From: Candidatus Woesearchaeota archaeon
Lineage (GTDB): Archaea; Nanobdellota; Nanobdellia; Woesearchaeales; JABGUJ01
Reading direction: 5' to 3'
DNA: 64,000 nt
Assembly (NCBI GenBank): GCA_018646625.1
Contig: JABGUJ010000002.1
Coordinates: forward strand, 164,843-228,842
Positions 27,393 to 41,200 of this stretch are shown in pieces; position 1 is the first letter of the stretch, and each line of letters begins with the position of its first letter. The notes below the pieces were generated by a model. That model saw only the letters and a list, made by a program, of their open reading frames with translations. It had not been told where the DNA came from and made no database searches. Made by a program: the position numbers and the translations under genes.

Positions 27393-29285
27393 ATGGCAGA
27401 TATATTAAAAGAAATACTTAAAGAATTACCATCAGATAACATAAGTGATGCGGCTTATGAAGGCGCAAACATTGTATTGTATACAAAGAAAAAAGACTTT
27501 TTCTTTTCGCCAGGCGACATAATTAAGGGGCTAGTTGATAAATATAAGAAGAGAGTAGAACTTAGACCAGATCCTGCCATTACGCTTAAAGCAGAAGAAA
27601 CTGAAAAAATCATACTGAAATTGTTGCCAAAAGAAGCAAAGGCATCCAATATACTATTCGATCATCAAAGAAGTCAAGTTATTATTGAAGCAGAGAAGCC
27701 AGGCCTTGCAATTGGTAAACAAGGAAGTATTCTAAGAGAGATTAGAGAGAAAACACTATGGATTCCTACTATTAGAAGAATGCCTGCAATAAGAAGTCAA
27801 CTTATCGAAAGCATAAGGAATGTGTTGTATGATAATTCTAATGAAAGAAGACGATTCTTGAATAAAGTCGGACATAGAGTCTACGACGGTTGGCTGAGAG
27901 GCAAAAAAAACGAATGGGTGAGAATAACTTATCTAGGCGGTGGAAGAAGTGTTGGTAAAAGTTGCATACTACTCCAAACTCCAGAATCCAGAATTCTACT
28001 AGACTGTGGAATTGATATTGCAAATAACGATGATGCATACCCTTTCTTAGAATGTCCCGAGTTTAGGATTAATGAACTGGATGCAGTTATTGTTACGCAC
28101 TCCCACTTAGATCACTGCGGTTGTGTACCGTTGTTGTTTAAGTATGGATACAAAGGACCGATATATTGTACTTCTCCAACAAGAGATGTTATGGCTTTGC
28201 TGCAACTAGACTTTGTTAAGATACAAGTTAATTCAGGTCAAGATCCAATTTATACTAGTACTGAAGTCGAACAAATGGTTAAGCACACAATTACTTTGAA
28301 TTATGAAGAAGTTACCGATATAACTCCAGATGTGAGAATTACACTGTATGATGCAGGCCATATTCTTGGTTCATCTATGATTCATATGCACATAGGTAAT
28401 GGTTTACACAACTTATTGTATTCAGGTGATATGAAGTATGGTAAGACTTTGTTGTTAGATCAAGCACACACTAAGTTCCCCAGACTAGAGACTTTAATGA
28501 TTGAGTCGACTTATGGAGGAAGAGATAACGTTTTGCCGCCTAAGACTGAGAGTGATGAAGGACTAGGACAAATAATGGCCGAGACTGTTAAACGAGGCGG
28601 AAAAGCTTTGGTTCCAGTATTAGGTGTAGGTAGAGCTCAAGAAGTTATGTTAATCATTGACAAACTGATTAAGGATAAGAAAATTGATCGAATTCCAGTT
28701 TATATTGATGGTATGGTGTACGACGTTACTGCAATCCATACAGCATATCCAGAATTTCTAAATAAAAATTTGAGAAAACAAATATTCCATAAAGATCAGA
28801 ATCCATTCTTATCTGATGTATTTAGCAGAGTTGGATCTGCAAAAGAGAGAAGGCAAATAATCGAAGAGAAAGGCGCTTGCGTAATTGTCGCTACATCAGG
28901 TATGCTTGTTGGCGGAGCGTCTGTCGAATATCTAAAAGCTCTTGCAGATAATCCTAAGAATTCTTTAGTATTCGTAAACTATCAAGGAGCTGGTTCTTTA
29001 GGTAGAAGAATCCAAATGGGTGAAAAGGATATTAACATGGGTAATACAGCTAAACCTGACATGATGCATGTTAAAATGGAAATCCATGTTGTAGAAGGAT
29101 TTAGTGGTCACTCAGATAGAAATCAGTTAATGAACTTTGTTGCTAGATGCGAGCCAAGACCTAGAAAAGTTATAGTTAACCACGGCGAGAGTTCGAGATG
29201 TTTAGATCTTGCTAGTTCAATGCATAAACAATACAGAGTTGAGACTGTAGCACCTAGGAACTTAGAAGCAATTAGAATTAGATAG
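27393..29285 (+). CDS. aCPSF1: KH-domain plus beta-CASP ribonuclease
   Basis: KH region; VTHSHLDHCGCVP; beta-CASP motifs, FSGHSDRNQL. Confidence 0.95.
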   Translation: MADILKEILKELPSDNISDAAYEGANIVLYTKKKDFFFSPGDIIKGLVDKYKKRVELRPDPAITLKAEETEKIILKLLPKEAKASNILFDHQRSQVIIEAEKPGLAIGKQGSILREIREKTLWIPTIRRMPAIRSQLIESIRNVLYDNSNERRRFLNKVGHRVYDGWLRGKKNEWVRITYLGGGRSVGKSCILLQTPESRILLDCGIDIANNDDAYPFLECPEFRINELDAVIVTHSHLDHCGCVPLLFKYGYKGPIYCTSPTRDVMALLQLDFVKIQVNSGQDPIYTSTEVEQMVKHTITLNYEEVTDITPDVRITLYDAGHILGSSMIHMHIGNGLHNLLYSGDMKYGKTLLLDQAHTKFPRLETLMIESTYGGRDNVLPPKTESDEGLGQIMAETVKRGGKALVPVLGVGRAQEVMLIIDKLIKDKKIDRIPVYIDGMVYDVTAIHTAYPEFLNKNLRKQIFHKDQNPFLSDVFSRVGSAKERRQIIEEKGACVIVATSGMLVGGASVEYLKALADNPKNSLVFVNYQGAGSLGRRIQMGEKDINMGNTAKPDMMHVKMEIHVVEGFSGHSDRNQLMNFVARCEPRPRKVIVNHGESSRCLDLASSMHKQYRVETVAPRNLEAIRIR

Positions 29286-29286
29286 T

Positions 29287-29757
29287 TTATTTGTGAACTA
29301 TCTCGACGTATTCTGGTGTAAAGTATATTTCTATATCTTTCTTTTTTGAAAATAGTTCTATCTCTTCAGAGTGAGCATCACAAACTTCCCTTATGTCACA
29401 TTTAGAACATACTTTCTTTCGTACTAAGTCCTTCTTATACCAATACTTGCATGGAACCTGGAACAGCCAAGTTAGCTTTCTACCAATATCAGATGATTTA
29501 TCATAAACTTTAGTTTTGAAATGTTCTTCATCAATTAATCTACCAACAGTTTTACACATGTCGCACATGAATGTTTTACCTTTTTCATGGCTTTTGTATA
29601 TCTTTGCAGCTTTTTTACACTTAGGACATTCAATTTCTTCACCGTGCCACTTGTGTTCTTTCATGGTAACATAATCACAATTAGGACAAACTATTGATGC
29701 TTTATCTTCAATACAGTCAAAACCGCATTTGGGACACTTAGGTGTTTTCTCTGTCAT
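29287..29757 (-). CDS. Multi zinc-ribbon protein
   Basis: CPKCGFDC, CPNCDY, CPKCKKA, CDMCKT, CSKCDIREVC. Confidence 0.7.
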   Translation of the reverse strand: MTEKTPKCPKCGFDCIEDKASIVCPNCDYVTMKEHKWHGEEIECPKCKKAAKIYKSHEKGKTFMCDMCKTVGRLIDEEHFKTKVYDKSSDIGRKLTWLFQVPCKYWYKKDLVRKKVCSKCDIREVCDAHSEEIELFSKKKDIEIYFTPEYVEIVHK

Positions 29758-32249
29758 CTCATTAATCCCTCGTCAATTTCAGCAGCTGTTAAGTATTTAT
29801 TAAATATTCTTAACTCGTCGATTGTCCCATCTAATGGTTTGTCTTCACCATTAACTGAAAGCTTGTTTCCTATTCCTATTTTATTATTAAGAGTGAACCC
29901 CGGATTAACAATCTCTTGTTCTTTGGCAACTTGGTTGTCTACCACCAAACTCATCATGTCTGCTAGAACATCCCATCTGAATACAACCAATTTAAATTCT
30001 GTTGTCCAAGTTGAATCTAATGGATATTCAAGCAAATTGTCTTTCAGTTGTATGTGTAGCTTCGAGTCTTCTACGAATATTTTAAGATCTCCTCTGTCAG
30101 AGAAGATGTAATGTATTCCAGAAAGATCATTGAATTTTACCCAAAATGAGACCGTACCGATCATTCTGGTTAGCACATCATGCGGAAAACTGTCTTTAAC
30201 TAAATACGCATCTCCAGTTATTGTTGCCCCGTTCACAACTTTAGCAGGATTGTATGATATGGTGTTGGCACCTAAAGGCACCAGATCGATGTCGTTTCCG
30301 TCATAGATACAAACTTCATCCTGATCAAATGAACAATATAGTACTTCCCCATCTAAACTACCCATAAAGAGATCATCCCCGACGAAAAATGAAGGAAATA
30401 CTTGTCCCGTTAAGCTCACATAAGGGTTAATTGTCGGATTGGATAATTCAGCAATACTATATTTTATAACTTCAATTCCTGATGAAACTAAATCAGATTC
30501 GCTAATTTGGTTAACGTTACCCACCAAGTAAACTCTGTACAGATTGTTAGCAGGATCTAAAACAGAATCATAATTACCAGTCCACACACTTGCATCAATA
30601 TATAATACAGGAGCATTAATGAACGAACCATATAGTGCAGCCAAGAGTTGTAGCTGTTCGGTGTCTTGATCTCCGTTCGCATCTCGCTCGACAATAACAA
30701 CTTCTTCGAATGTTTCCCAATAATTCACAATATTACTATAAGTTACAGGTGTAGGAGCTATGTGTCCATAAATGGGATCATCCTGCACAACAGTTGGCAC
30801 CCCTTTAGAATGGGTGAACCAATATAAAAGATTAGAGCCATGTTTACTCATCATTTCGTCAAGATGCCAGTCGACAATATTTGCACTAAATCCAAAATAT
30901 GCATAGTAATTATATTTCCTCATTTCTGTCTGAGTATAATCATTCCAAGTTGCAATAGGAATCAGAGTTAACAAATCTGGAAGTTGTTCATTTTTGTAAA
31001 TCATAAATACAGGATCTTCGGAATATTTCGTTTCGTCTTTAATATTAGGAGATCTTACACTTACTTCGACTGTTGATTCATCTGAAACGCCCTCATCATT
31101 AGTTACTGTTAGCGTTACAGGATATAATCCAGGCATGGAGTAGCTATATGTAAATTGATCTAGGTCTTTTGTTTCGCCATCACCTAAAGTCCAGACATAG
31201 TCTAAGTCATCATCTTTCGCGTCATAACTCTGCGAACCGTTAAAAACAATAAATTCCGAATGTTTGTACAAATCTTCATTTAATGGAGAAGAAATTATTG
31301 CGGTTGGCCTTCCAGGCAAAAACACAGCATACTTACCAAATTCAGCGATAGTTGACTCCGGTGTCGCCAGATTGATCTTTTTGTCAATGTCGGTTGCCAG
31401 AGGTAACCATTTATCTTGAGAAGTATCAAAATGTTTTAGTATTAACGATTTTTCGTCAACCCCCTTAGGTACAAGAGCTTCTTTGAATTTAAGTTTAAAA
31501 TTCAGATCTCCTACTAATAACAAAGTATCTTCAGGGGTTATTCGGTGCACTTCGCTAGCCAGATCAGGAGATGATGATTTGGTGGCCTCCAGACATACGT
31601 TAGCTTTTTTAGCATTTTGTGGAAATTGCAGTCTTGTCCCCTCAGGTATTTGTAGAGAAGCAGAACCAGTCTCAAGATAAGTATAATCTTTCGTCGCACC
31701 ATTACTATCTAATTGAACATCTTTACAACTTCTGAATACTGTATTAATTTGAGTACAAGTTCCTTTACCCTCTACGTTAAGAGCAAGTTTTTTTGTCTTA
31801 GGTATTTCATAACAGTCAAAATAAGGATAGTCTTGGTAACAAAAATCACCAACAAACATTGAATTTAAGAATTCTCCATCTTCGTAAAGAAATACATTTT
31901 TTTGTACATTTGCAAGTAAACTATTCTTAATAATAGGATAACCTTCTATCACAGGGCTATCTAAAATATCTAGTCTGTGAAATAAGTCTAGAATACATAC
32001 TTCGTTAACATTCTCTTGTATAGTTAGTTCTTCGTTTCTTGCAGAAGCATAATCGTCAGTCATTGTATCAGTAATTGCCCTCATGTCGGAAGAAAACTTA
32101 ACAACATCAATTGAAATCCCACTCGTTCTAATTGATTTTAACGAAGTTAATGCAAAATAAAGAAGAATTATAATTACAAACGCAGCTATTAGAAATCTAA
32201 CTAGCTTTTTGGCCTCAACATTTGCATTTTTGTTTCTGAAAACATTCAT
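29754..32249 (-). CDS. Surface protein with N-terminal TM, PKD domain, CWB2-like region and C-terminal LamG/concanavalin-like domain
   Basis: VFNGSQSYDAKDDDLDYVWTLGDGE...YSMPGLYPVTLTVTND (PKD); INAPVLYIDA...YRVYLVGNVNQISESDL (CWB2-like); GTVSFWVKFND...DGTIDELRIFNKYLTAAEI (LamG). Confidence 0.7.
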   Translation of the reverse strand: MNVFRNKNANVEAKKLVRFLIAAFVIIILLYFALTSLKSIRTSGISIDVVKFSSDMRAITDTMTDDYASARNEELTIQENVNEVCILDLFHRLDILDSPVIEGYPIIKNSLLANVQKNVFLYEDGEFLNSMFVGDFCYQDYPYFDCYEIPKTKKLALNVEGKGTCTQINTVFRSCKDVQLDSNGATKDYTYLETGSASLQIPEGTRLQFPQNAKKANVCLEATKSSSPDLASEVHRITPEDTLLLVGDLNFKLKFKEALVPKGVDEKSLILKHFDTSQDKWLPLATDIDKKINLATPESTIAEFGKYAVFLPGRPTAIISSPLNEDLYKHSEFIVFNGSQSYDAKDDDLDYVWTLGDGETKDLDQFTYSYSMPGLYPVTLTVTNDEGVSDESTVEVSVRSPNIKDETKYSEDPVFMIYKNEQLPDLLTLIPIATWNDYTQTEMRKYNYYAYFGFSANIVDWHLDEMMSKHGSNLLYWFTHSKGVPTVVQDDPIYGHIAPTPVTYSNIVNYWETFEEVVIVERDANGDQDTEQLQLLAALYGSFINAPVLYIDASVWTGNYDSVLDPANNLYRVYLVGNVNQISESDLVSSGIEVIKYSIAELSNPTINPYVSLTGQVFPSFFVGDDLFMGSLDGEVLYCSFDQDEVCIYDGNDIDLVPLGANTISYNPAKVVNGATITGDAYLVKDSFPHDVLTRMIGTVSFWVKFNDLSGIHYIFSDRGDLKIFVEDSKLHIQLKDNLLEYPLDSTWTTEFKLVVFRWDVLADMMSLVVDNQVAKEQEIVNPGFTLNNKIGIGNKLSVNGEDKPLDGTIDELRIFNKYLTAAEIDEGLMR

Positions 32250-32256
32250 TCTACTC

Positions 32257-35200
32257 TTAATCGTCTCTTGTTAGGCTGATGTAGTTAACTAAATCATCAC
32301 CAGTATCTGCAACAAACCAATTACCTTGTACACAAGTACTTGGCATGCCTGACGTTAGAAGTGTGATTATATCAGTTTCACCATCTTGCCAAGTATCTTT
32401 GTTACCGTCATCACCACAACATTTCTTATAGTTTCCAAACGATGTGTCGTCTCTCCAACAACCAGTATCGCCCATATTATTACAAGGGTTAGCTAGCAGT
32501 ACACCACCTTCACTGATTATCCTACAAACTCCTTCAGCATAATCCGCATCGTTTATGTATTCAGCATCCACACAACCTCGCGGATTATCTTGATCTGTTA
32601 TGTACCATGTTTCGGATTCATCATCACCGCAACAAGGCGCGTTATCATGACTAGAACCGTCTATCCAGCAATATGAATCGTATAAATCTTCACAATTTCC
32701 AATATTAATTCCTTGATTAGTACAATATTCGAATGAGTTGTCTCTATCCATCCCAGTTTCATTAATTACACAAGCATACTTCCATTCAGACTTAGACTTA
32801 CCTGGATTGTCAAGCCAGATTGTCTCACCAGCACATTCTTCTTCTGATTGACAAACCTTTCCTGCGTCATCCTCAGCAATAGTCCAGTTTCCAGCAATAG
32901 AATCACAGAAATATACTATGGTTGATTCACTTTGATCTTGACATATTTGATATTCATTATTACATTCGACTTCGTGTTGTTCACAAGGGCTTGCAGCATT
33001 ACAGGTATAAATCTCCCCTTTGTTGCATAATTGTTTTTTATTTGAACTTAAAGCATTATCCCCATCAGGAGTACATTCACCCATACCACCACATGCAACT
33101 GCATTTTCGCAGATCTCATCATCGCAATCAGCAACACCATTGCAATCGTTATCAACACCATCGGTGCAGTTATTGTATTCGGTGGTGCTTAAAGTATAGA
33201 CAAGCGGTATCTTGTTATTAATAGGACAATCGTCACAAGCATCGCCCAGACCATCTTCATCTTGATCTAATTGATCAGTGTTTTGTGTGAGTAAGCAATT
33301 ATCTACATCATCCGCAATCTCATCTTCATCGGAGTCCGTAATACATTCTCCAAAGATAGTACCAACATAATTGCATTTGGAACCACAATATGAACATTCC
33401 GAATCTTCGCATTTGTTCCAAAACCCAGTACCGCATTCTTCACAAGAATTACACATATCATCACAAGCAGGATCTGCAGGGTGTTCTACACCGTCAATCA
33501 TACAGCCCGCAACATCGCAGACACCATCCGCATCGTTATCTAATCCATCGGTGCAAGAGTCTAAATCGTTCTCCACATCACAAACGTCCACAACACCATC
33601 ATTATCTTCATCGTTTAATGTAACATCAATCACAGGATTAATGCAACTATCACAATCATAAACACCATCATGACATTCTTTAACACAGTGATACTGTTCT
33701 ACAAACATTCCATAGTTAGGATCTGAAGAATCAGTCACACAGTATTCCCACAGCTCTTCAGTATTGGTAATCATATCCCAGCTGTCATCAATCTCATAAC
33801 AATATTTGTGCATATCATCTAAATCAATATAGTATGCATCTGTCGGGTCACCTAACTTATAAAAGTCATAATCTCCTTTAGTATTATCGGTTGGCCAGCA
33901 ATCAGAAACATCTGGACTTCCATCGCCATCATAATCAGTTAGAACAGTTTCATCCACTTGACCATTGCAATCGTTATCAACACCATCACCTAATCCACAA
34001 TCAGGCAATTCTTGAGAGCAAGCTAAATCTTCGTAATTAGTATAGCCCATATCAAAAGCAACAGGATCGTGTGTTTTTTGACAGTCGCAACCATCTTCAT
34101 AGTTATTATTTGAATCAAAATAACCATTAAAGCAACTACAATCTATTGTGTAATCAATATCGCAATCAATATTACAACTTGCAGAAGCTCCAGATTCAGA
34201 ACAAGTGTTTAAGCAAGCACACATCATGTTTTTCTCATTGAATGTGTAGGTAGTTTGTCCGCAAGGTGTTGTGTCGAAGTTATCATCACAAGTCGCTTCA
34301 GGCCAAGTACAATCTGCAGAACAAGTAACGACATCATCACTCACCATACTAGCAAGAGTAAAATCATCGATACAATAATTATTGCATGTTTCTGTTTTAG
34401 TATTACTCTCAGTACACTCAGCACCACACACATCTTTTAAGCAAGTGAATCCTGAGTTACATGAAGATATCGAAGTACATGTCTGTTCTGTTGCTCCAAC
34501 CCTGGATCTTAATGAGTCATCTCCTTCGCAAAGTTCGCAAACCATACAACCCGGATCGTTCGCACAATTGCCTAGCGGATTCTGACTACAGCAATCTCCG
34601 CCGCCAACAGTGAGAGTTTGTACATATATCGGGGTTCCTGGCACCTCCGTGGCCATTGTTTCATCTATATAACAAGCAACTGCAGTACTTCCAGCATCCC
34701 CTGAGTTACATTCAAATTTCTTTCTATATTCTCCAGAGTGTTCAATCCAACCAACGAAAGTACATCCAAGATCATCTGCAATCTCTATACTATCCAGGTT
34801 TGGCGCGTTTGCAGTACAGTATACTTCAATAGTTTCACCAGGGCAAGGATTCAATTTAGATACTTCAATTCCAGATAAAGATACTTCACAATCTTCATCA
34901 TTAGGCAACGTGTTTAGACCTTCATAATCTAAAGTACCATCACAATCATTATCTAAACCATCATCACATATAGTCTCGGCAGGCAGTAGTCCGGTACAGT
35001 CTTCCCAACCTTGTGCACCTAAGCAAGTCTTTTCTTCTCCTTGACATTCTCCTTGTTGATTATCACAAAGTTCCATCTCCATATTATAATCATCAGAGTC
35101 TATTCCATCCTTGCAATTATTATCAATACCATCACATACTTCTGCAGCATCAAGATTAATCTGCGCATTAGAATCATCACAATCACCTGCAATAGTAACT

Positions 35201-38200
35201 TGCCCTGCTGCGCATGCACCCGCACAAGAAGATTGAGCAGTATTTATGTTTCCAAACTCATCACCATCGGAATCAGTGTAGCAAGTCATGGTTGCAAGAT
35301 TCTCATCAACATCACCATCACAATCATTATCTAAACCATCACATATTTCAGAATCAGAAGGACTTATCTCCGCATCAGAATCATCACAATCCCCATCTTG
35401 AGTAACATATCCAACATCGCAGAAATCATAACAAACTTGAGTTAATGTGCTTCCGTAACCGTCATTATCAGAGTCTAAATAACAGTCCAGTAAAGGAAGA
35501 TTCTCGTCTTTCTCACCATCACAATCATTATCATCATCGTCACACACTTCAACAGGTTCAGGACCACACTGATCACAAGCATTCCTTAGCGCATATTCGA
35601 TCGATCCAATTTCATCAAATAAACCATCACAATCTTCATCCCCGCCGCCACAGGCTTCGACAGGCGTATCGCCACAACCGCCGCAAGCATTGGTTAATGC
35701 ATATTCGATCGATCCTATTTCATCAACTAAATCGTTACAATTATCGTCTAAAGAATTACAAGTTTCTTGTGCGCCTGGATAAACTAAATCGTTATCGTCA
35801 TTGCAATCCAGATCACCGCACTCACCACCTTGAATGCTGTAACCATCATTATCATTATCAGTACAGATCAAACAAGTTTCGTTAAGTGTTGGGTCATTAT
35901 CATCACAATCGTAAATTACAGGATCATAATTTCCATTTAAACAGTTGGCAGGATTTTGCCAAGGTTCACAAACAATACACTTTTCATAATCTTTCCCACC
36001 CATATTTTCGTTGCAGTAACCATCACCATCTAAGTCGTATGCGCAATGCGCACCAGCGTCTGTTGGTACACAACCAAGATTACAAGGTAAAACCGAAAAA
36101 GAACCTGGAGCGTATGGACCATATCCCGGGGAGCCATCAGGATAGTATATATGATTCCCGCATTTTGCTTCATTTATACTATTAGAGCTAAAACAATTAT
36201 CAGTAAATTCTTTAATAACGCCCGCAGAATTCACAAATCTGCTTATCGATGGAATCATTTTAAATGTTGTCCCATGAAGTGAATATTCATTAGCATAGTA
36301 TTCTTCTAAGTTATTTAATTCGCTACATGCGCAATATCTCACCTTATCAGTTCCAACAAATATTGTATCAACTAAGTCATCGCAATCCTCATCAACTCCA
36401 TTACACTCAGTTAACTCAGAAACTCCCGGATTCACATTAAAATTATCATCATCACAATCAATATCACCACAGTCTCCACCTTCTATACTGTAGCCATCAC
36501 CATCATTATCAGTACAAACTAGACAGTTTTCATTAACTGTTGGATCGTTATCGTCACAATCATAAACGGGCGTACCGTAGTCCTCATTAGCACAATCTGG
36601 ATCGTCATCAGGAGTACAAAGTAGACAACGTTCATAATCAGTTATTGTTGTGGATGATGATAAAAATGAATTACAGTAACCATCCCCATCTACATCATAA
36701 ACACAATGAGCGCCTTCGCTTGTTGTAACACACCCAAAAGGACAAGGTCTAGAATGTAATGTAGCTGCATCCTGAGGACCATAACCTGGAATTCCTTCAC
36801 CAAAAAACAGATTGTTATTGCAAATCGATTCATAAAAGTTTTCGTCGCTACAAAGATCCGCATATTGCTGTGGCACACCATAATGATTGTTGAACAAAGC
36901 CTTAGACGGAATATAACTTAAAGATACGCCACCATCAGAGTATTTAATCGGTGAATTTTCTTCAATAGAATTAGACTCACTACATGCGCAATATCTTACA
37001 AAGTAAGAACCAACTATGATTTCATCTATGAGGGTATCGCAATTTTCATCTACACCATTGCAGACTTCCTGCGCACCAGGATAAATGTCAGGATTATTAT
37101 CATTACAATCAATAGTACCACAGTCTCCGCCTTCGATACTGTAGCCATCATCATCAATATCCGTACAACTTAAACAATTTTCATCAACTTCCCCATTACA
37201 ATTATCATCTATATCATTAGAGCAAATCTCAGTCATTCCTTGGTTGACATTAGCATCTTCATCATTGCAATCATAAACAGGAGTTCCATATTCGCCATTC
37301 TCACAATCAGGATCTTCATCAGGCGTACAAAGCAAACATCTTTCGTAGTCTGTAGTTACTGATGAACTAGCAAGGTGTAAATTACAATAACCATCATCAT
37401 CTATATCATATTCACAATAGGCACTCTCATCTGTTGGTACACAACCAAGATAGCATGAGTTGTAAAGCCCGAGTGGCTCGCTACTAGTTGGAACCCCAGT
37501 CCCATATCCTGGAGTGCCGTCATTGAAGTAAGGCTCATTTTTACATGCTGCTTCAAGAATGGCAGTAGGGCTAGTACACACATCTTCTTTTTGTTTCGAC
37601 ACACCGAGGGCGTCTTTATACTGAGTGACAGATGGAATATGAATTAAAGAAACAGTATCGTGAGGATTAATGGTAGGGGAATTTTGTTCAATAAGATTAT
37701 CTTCAGTACAATCACAATAGTATAGTTTGAATGGACCAAAACCTACTGAGGACATTTGTTTTGCATCTATAAAACCATCACAATCATCATCGACATCATT
37801 ACAAGATTCTTGTGCACCTGGATAAACGTTAGGATTGTCATCATCGCAATCTACTTCCCCGCATTCGCCACCTTGAATACTGTATTCATCTAAATCAACA
37901 TCAGTACAAACTAAACATCCTTCATCTACTTCACCATTACAGTTATCATCTATTTCATTAGCGCAAACTTCTACCGCATCAGGATTAATATTGGAATTAG
38001 AATCATCACAATCATAAACAGGAGTTCCGTAATCTTCATTCTCGCAATCAGGATTTTCGTTCGGTGTACAAAGTAAACAACGCTCATAATCGTTCATGTT
38101 CTGTGAGGTGGAGAGTAAATTGTTGCAGAACCCATCTCCATCCTGATCATAAATACAATGTGCACCTTCACTCGTTGTATCACAACCAAGAGGACAAATC

Positions 38201-41200
38201 ATAGAAATTAATTTAGATGCACTTCCTGGGCCGTATCCAGGGATGCCAGCACCATAGAACAAAGCATTGTTACATGTTGCCTCGTAAAGAATATTAGCAT
38301 AGCATGAATCTGGACTTTCATACCAGTTTCCTGCGTGGCCTTTGTATTTGACTTTTGAAGGTATATAGTTGAGCAGGACACCGCCATCCGTAGGATCTTT
38401 TTCTGGCGAATCTTCTTCTAGAATGTTAGATTCAATGCAGGCACAGTATCTGACAATGTAGGAGCCAATAAACATTTCATCTATGAGAGTATCGCAATTT
38501 TCATCTACACCATTGCAGACTTCCTGTGCGCCTGGATAAATGTTAGGATTATTATCATCGCAATCTTTGGCACCACAGTCACCACCATATGTGCTGTAGC
38601 CATCGACATCATTATCTACACAAGGAGAACAAGCGCCATCTACGCATTGATAATCTTGCACGCAGTGATTGTCAGTAACACAAGAATTCCTGCATTCAGC
38701 GGTGTTCAATCTCACATAAGGATCACAAGATTGACATGCAATATCGTCATCGCAAATAGTATTAGAAGTCATTGTGCAACTAGCTCCGCTTTGAGCATTA
38801 TTTGGTTCACAGGTCATGTCACCATAGTAGCAGATACCTCCATCAACATATCCGTTGCCGCGAATTGATACGCCAGTAGCTGAACTTGCTTCGCCGTCAG
38901 TGCAAGTCCCTTGTCCAGAGTAACATATATCAGAGATAAATGTGTTAAGAGGAGATGCAGCGTGATAGCCATCCTGATATATATAGTGAATATCTTCATA
39001 GTAACAACGCCTAGTGCTTGTATCTTTGCACCCAGTATAAGAGTAATAGCAGTTGTTTGCTGCAAAATAATGTCCAGGACATAGTCCAGTTTTACTAATT
39101 GTTAGGACACTGTAACCAGGAGGTGTTGATGTCGAGCAGCCAGCACAGTCAGAATCAACAATGTCTATATCACCATCACAATCATTGTCAAGTCCATCAT
39201 CACAAAAAGTTTCAGAAGCAGTACAAGGACTACATTCGTTATCTATACAGTTATTGTCTGTAATACAATGACTGTCTTGAGTGCAAGAAGTTCTGCAAAT
39301 ATTACCGTTGCAATTATATGCACCGCATGATGTTGTTGTCTGAGAAGTGCACGCACCACCTGAACAAGTAGATTGAGTCTTAGCTTCATAAACATTTCCT
39401 GAAATAATTCCGCATGTAGCTGGAGGACAACTAGTTCCCCCTATTTGTGTTGAACAGTATCCTGAACCGTCACATGCTTTCCCTGTGTAAACTAATCCGT
39501 TTCTACAGAATGGTTCATCAATACAAATTGTTCCTGCAGCGACGTTATAAGAAGGAGGACTGCACTTGCCAACCGATCCCGAAGTACATGATCCAAACTT
39601 AGTTCTGCACCCTTCATTTTCAATTATTTTTTCACAAGAAACTTGCGATTGCCAAACTCCTGAAGTGCATGACTTGTAATACTCATCGTTATAACATTTC
39701 TCATAACCGTTTGAAAACTCATTACCGGATGAATCATATATACATTTATTTTGAGAGTGGCATCGTTTTGTTCCAAAAAAATCAAGATCACATTGATTAC
39801 TTTTACAATCCGAATCTGTTGTACAAACTTCTCCGTTTGTTAATTTACAGTCTATATCATTAGCATCCATATACCCATCACAATCGTTGTCCACCCCATC
39901 GGAACATAAACCAGATTCGAATTCTTTACATGAAACACATTCTCCGCTTAAACAAAAATAGCTACTATCTGCACAATCAGCATTTGATGAACAAGTTGTT
40001 TTACAAGTATAACTTGCACAAGCATATGCGCCACAATCATCATTGGAACAACAATTTGATGATGCAGAACCTACACAACCAGAACCGCAGCAAATGCCAT
40101 CTGCATTTAGTGATGATGCGGAGAGATAGTCGTTAGGATTTACATCTTTGTCACAAGAATCTCCATCAACACAAAGGGAACAATCGTTACGATAAACCCC
40201 CAAATCGTCTTCGCAAACTTCGTTAGGATCACAATTTATTTGAGTATAACTTGAAGGTAAAACTGCTCTAGATACCGTAACCGAACATATTCCTGTTGGA
40301 GAAAATCCAGGGTGTGCATCATTATCGCATAGCCTTAGTTCATCACCTGCATGATTTCGAGTATAACAATCAGCCATGTATTTACCAATGCTTCCAACCG
40401 CAACTTCTTCTTTGTCACAGTGATCAATATTAGAGTCGAGTTCCCCTATTGAACACATTCCACTGTATGGATGTGTATAAGAGTAATAATTATCACTACA
40501 TCTCGCTCCATTTGTATCAGAAGATGCCAAAACATCACAATGTTCTTTGCATAATCCTTCTACACAAAAATTTGCGTCATTACAATCATTTTTATCAGTA
40601 CAAGTTTCAGGAACACAATCATTGTTTGAGCACATTTCATTATCTTGACATTGCCAGTCAGCAGTACAATCAACCCATTTTCCATCAGTCATACATTCTT
40701 CTTTATCTCCATCACCATCAATATCATGGTGACAGTTTTCATTGTAGTTGCAACTAAATTTAAGACAGGCATTATTATTGTCATTACAATCAGTCATAAT
40801 GCCATCAAGTCCTGGATCATATATACACATTCCAAGGGTTATTGATTGCTGCTCGTTGTTATAAGTCGTTATTGGACTTTCAGCAAGACATATGTCCCGT
40901 CCTGTGGCTTCAGTACTACTACATATTGCCCCGTCATTGGTATCACATGCACCTGAGGAAACAAGATTATTCTCAAACTGAGAATCAAAAAAACAATTAC
41001 CTGGAGCAATACCATAAAACGGCTCACAATTACTATCTCCATTGCAGTCAGTATAGCCAGATTTTCGTATATACTTACATTGAAAATTATCACAATAAGT
41101 GTAGCAATTATTGCTGTTACAAGGATCCTGTCCAACCACCGCACCGGCAAGATCACACTCATCGTTTGAACAACATTCAGCTTCGTTGGAAGGTGTTGAA

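Noticed and set aside
35826-38636. Repetitive DNA that could suggest a CRISPR-like or satellite array
   Set aside because: Repeats are long, in frame and imperfect, encoding MopE-type protein modules; no short identical repeats with unique spacers.
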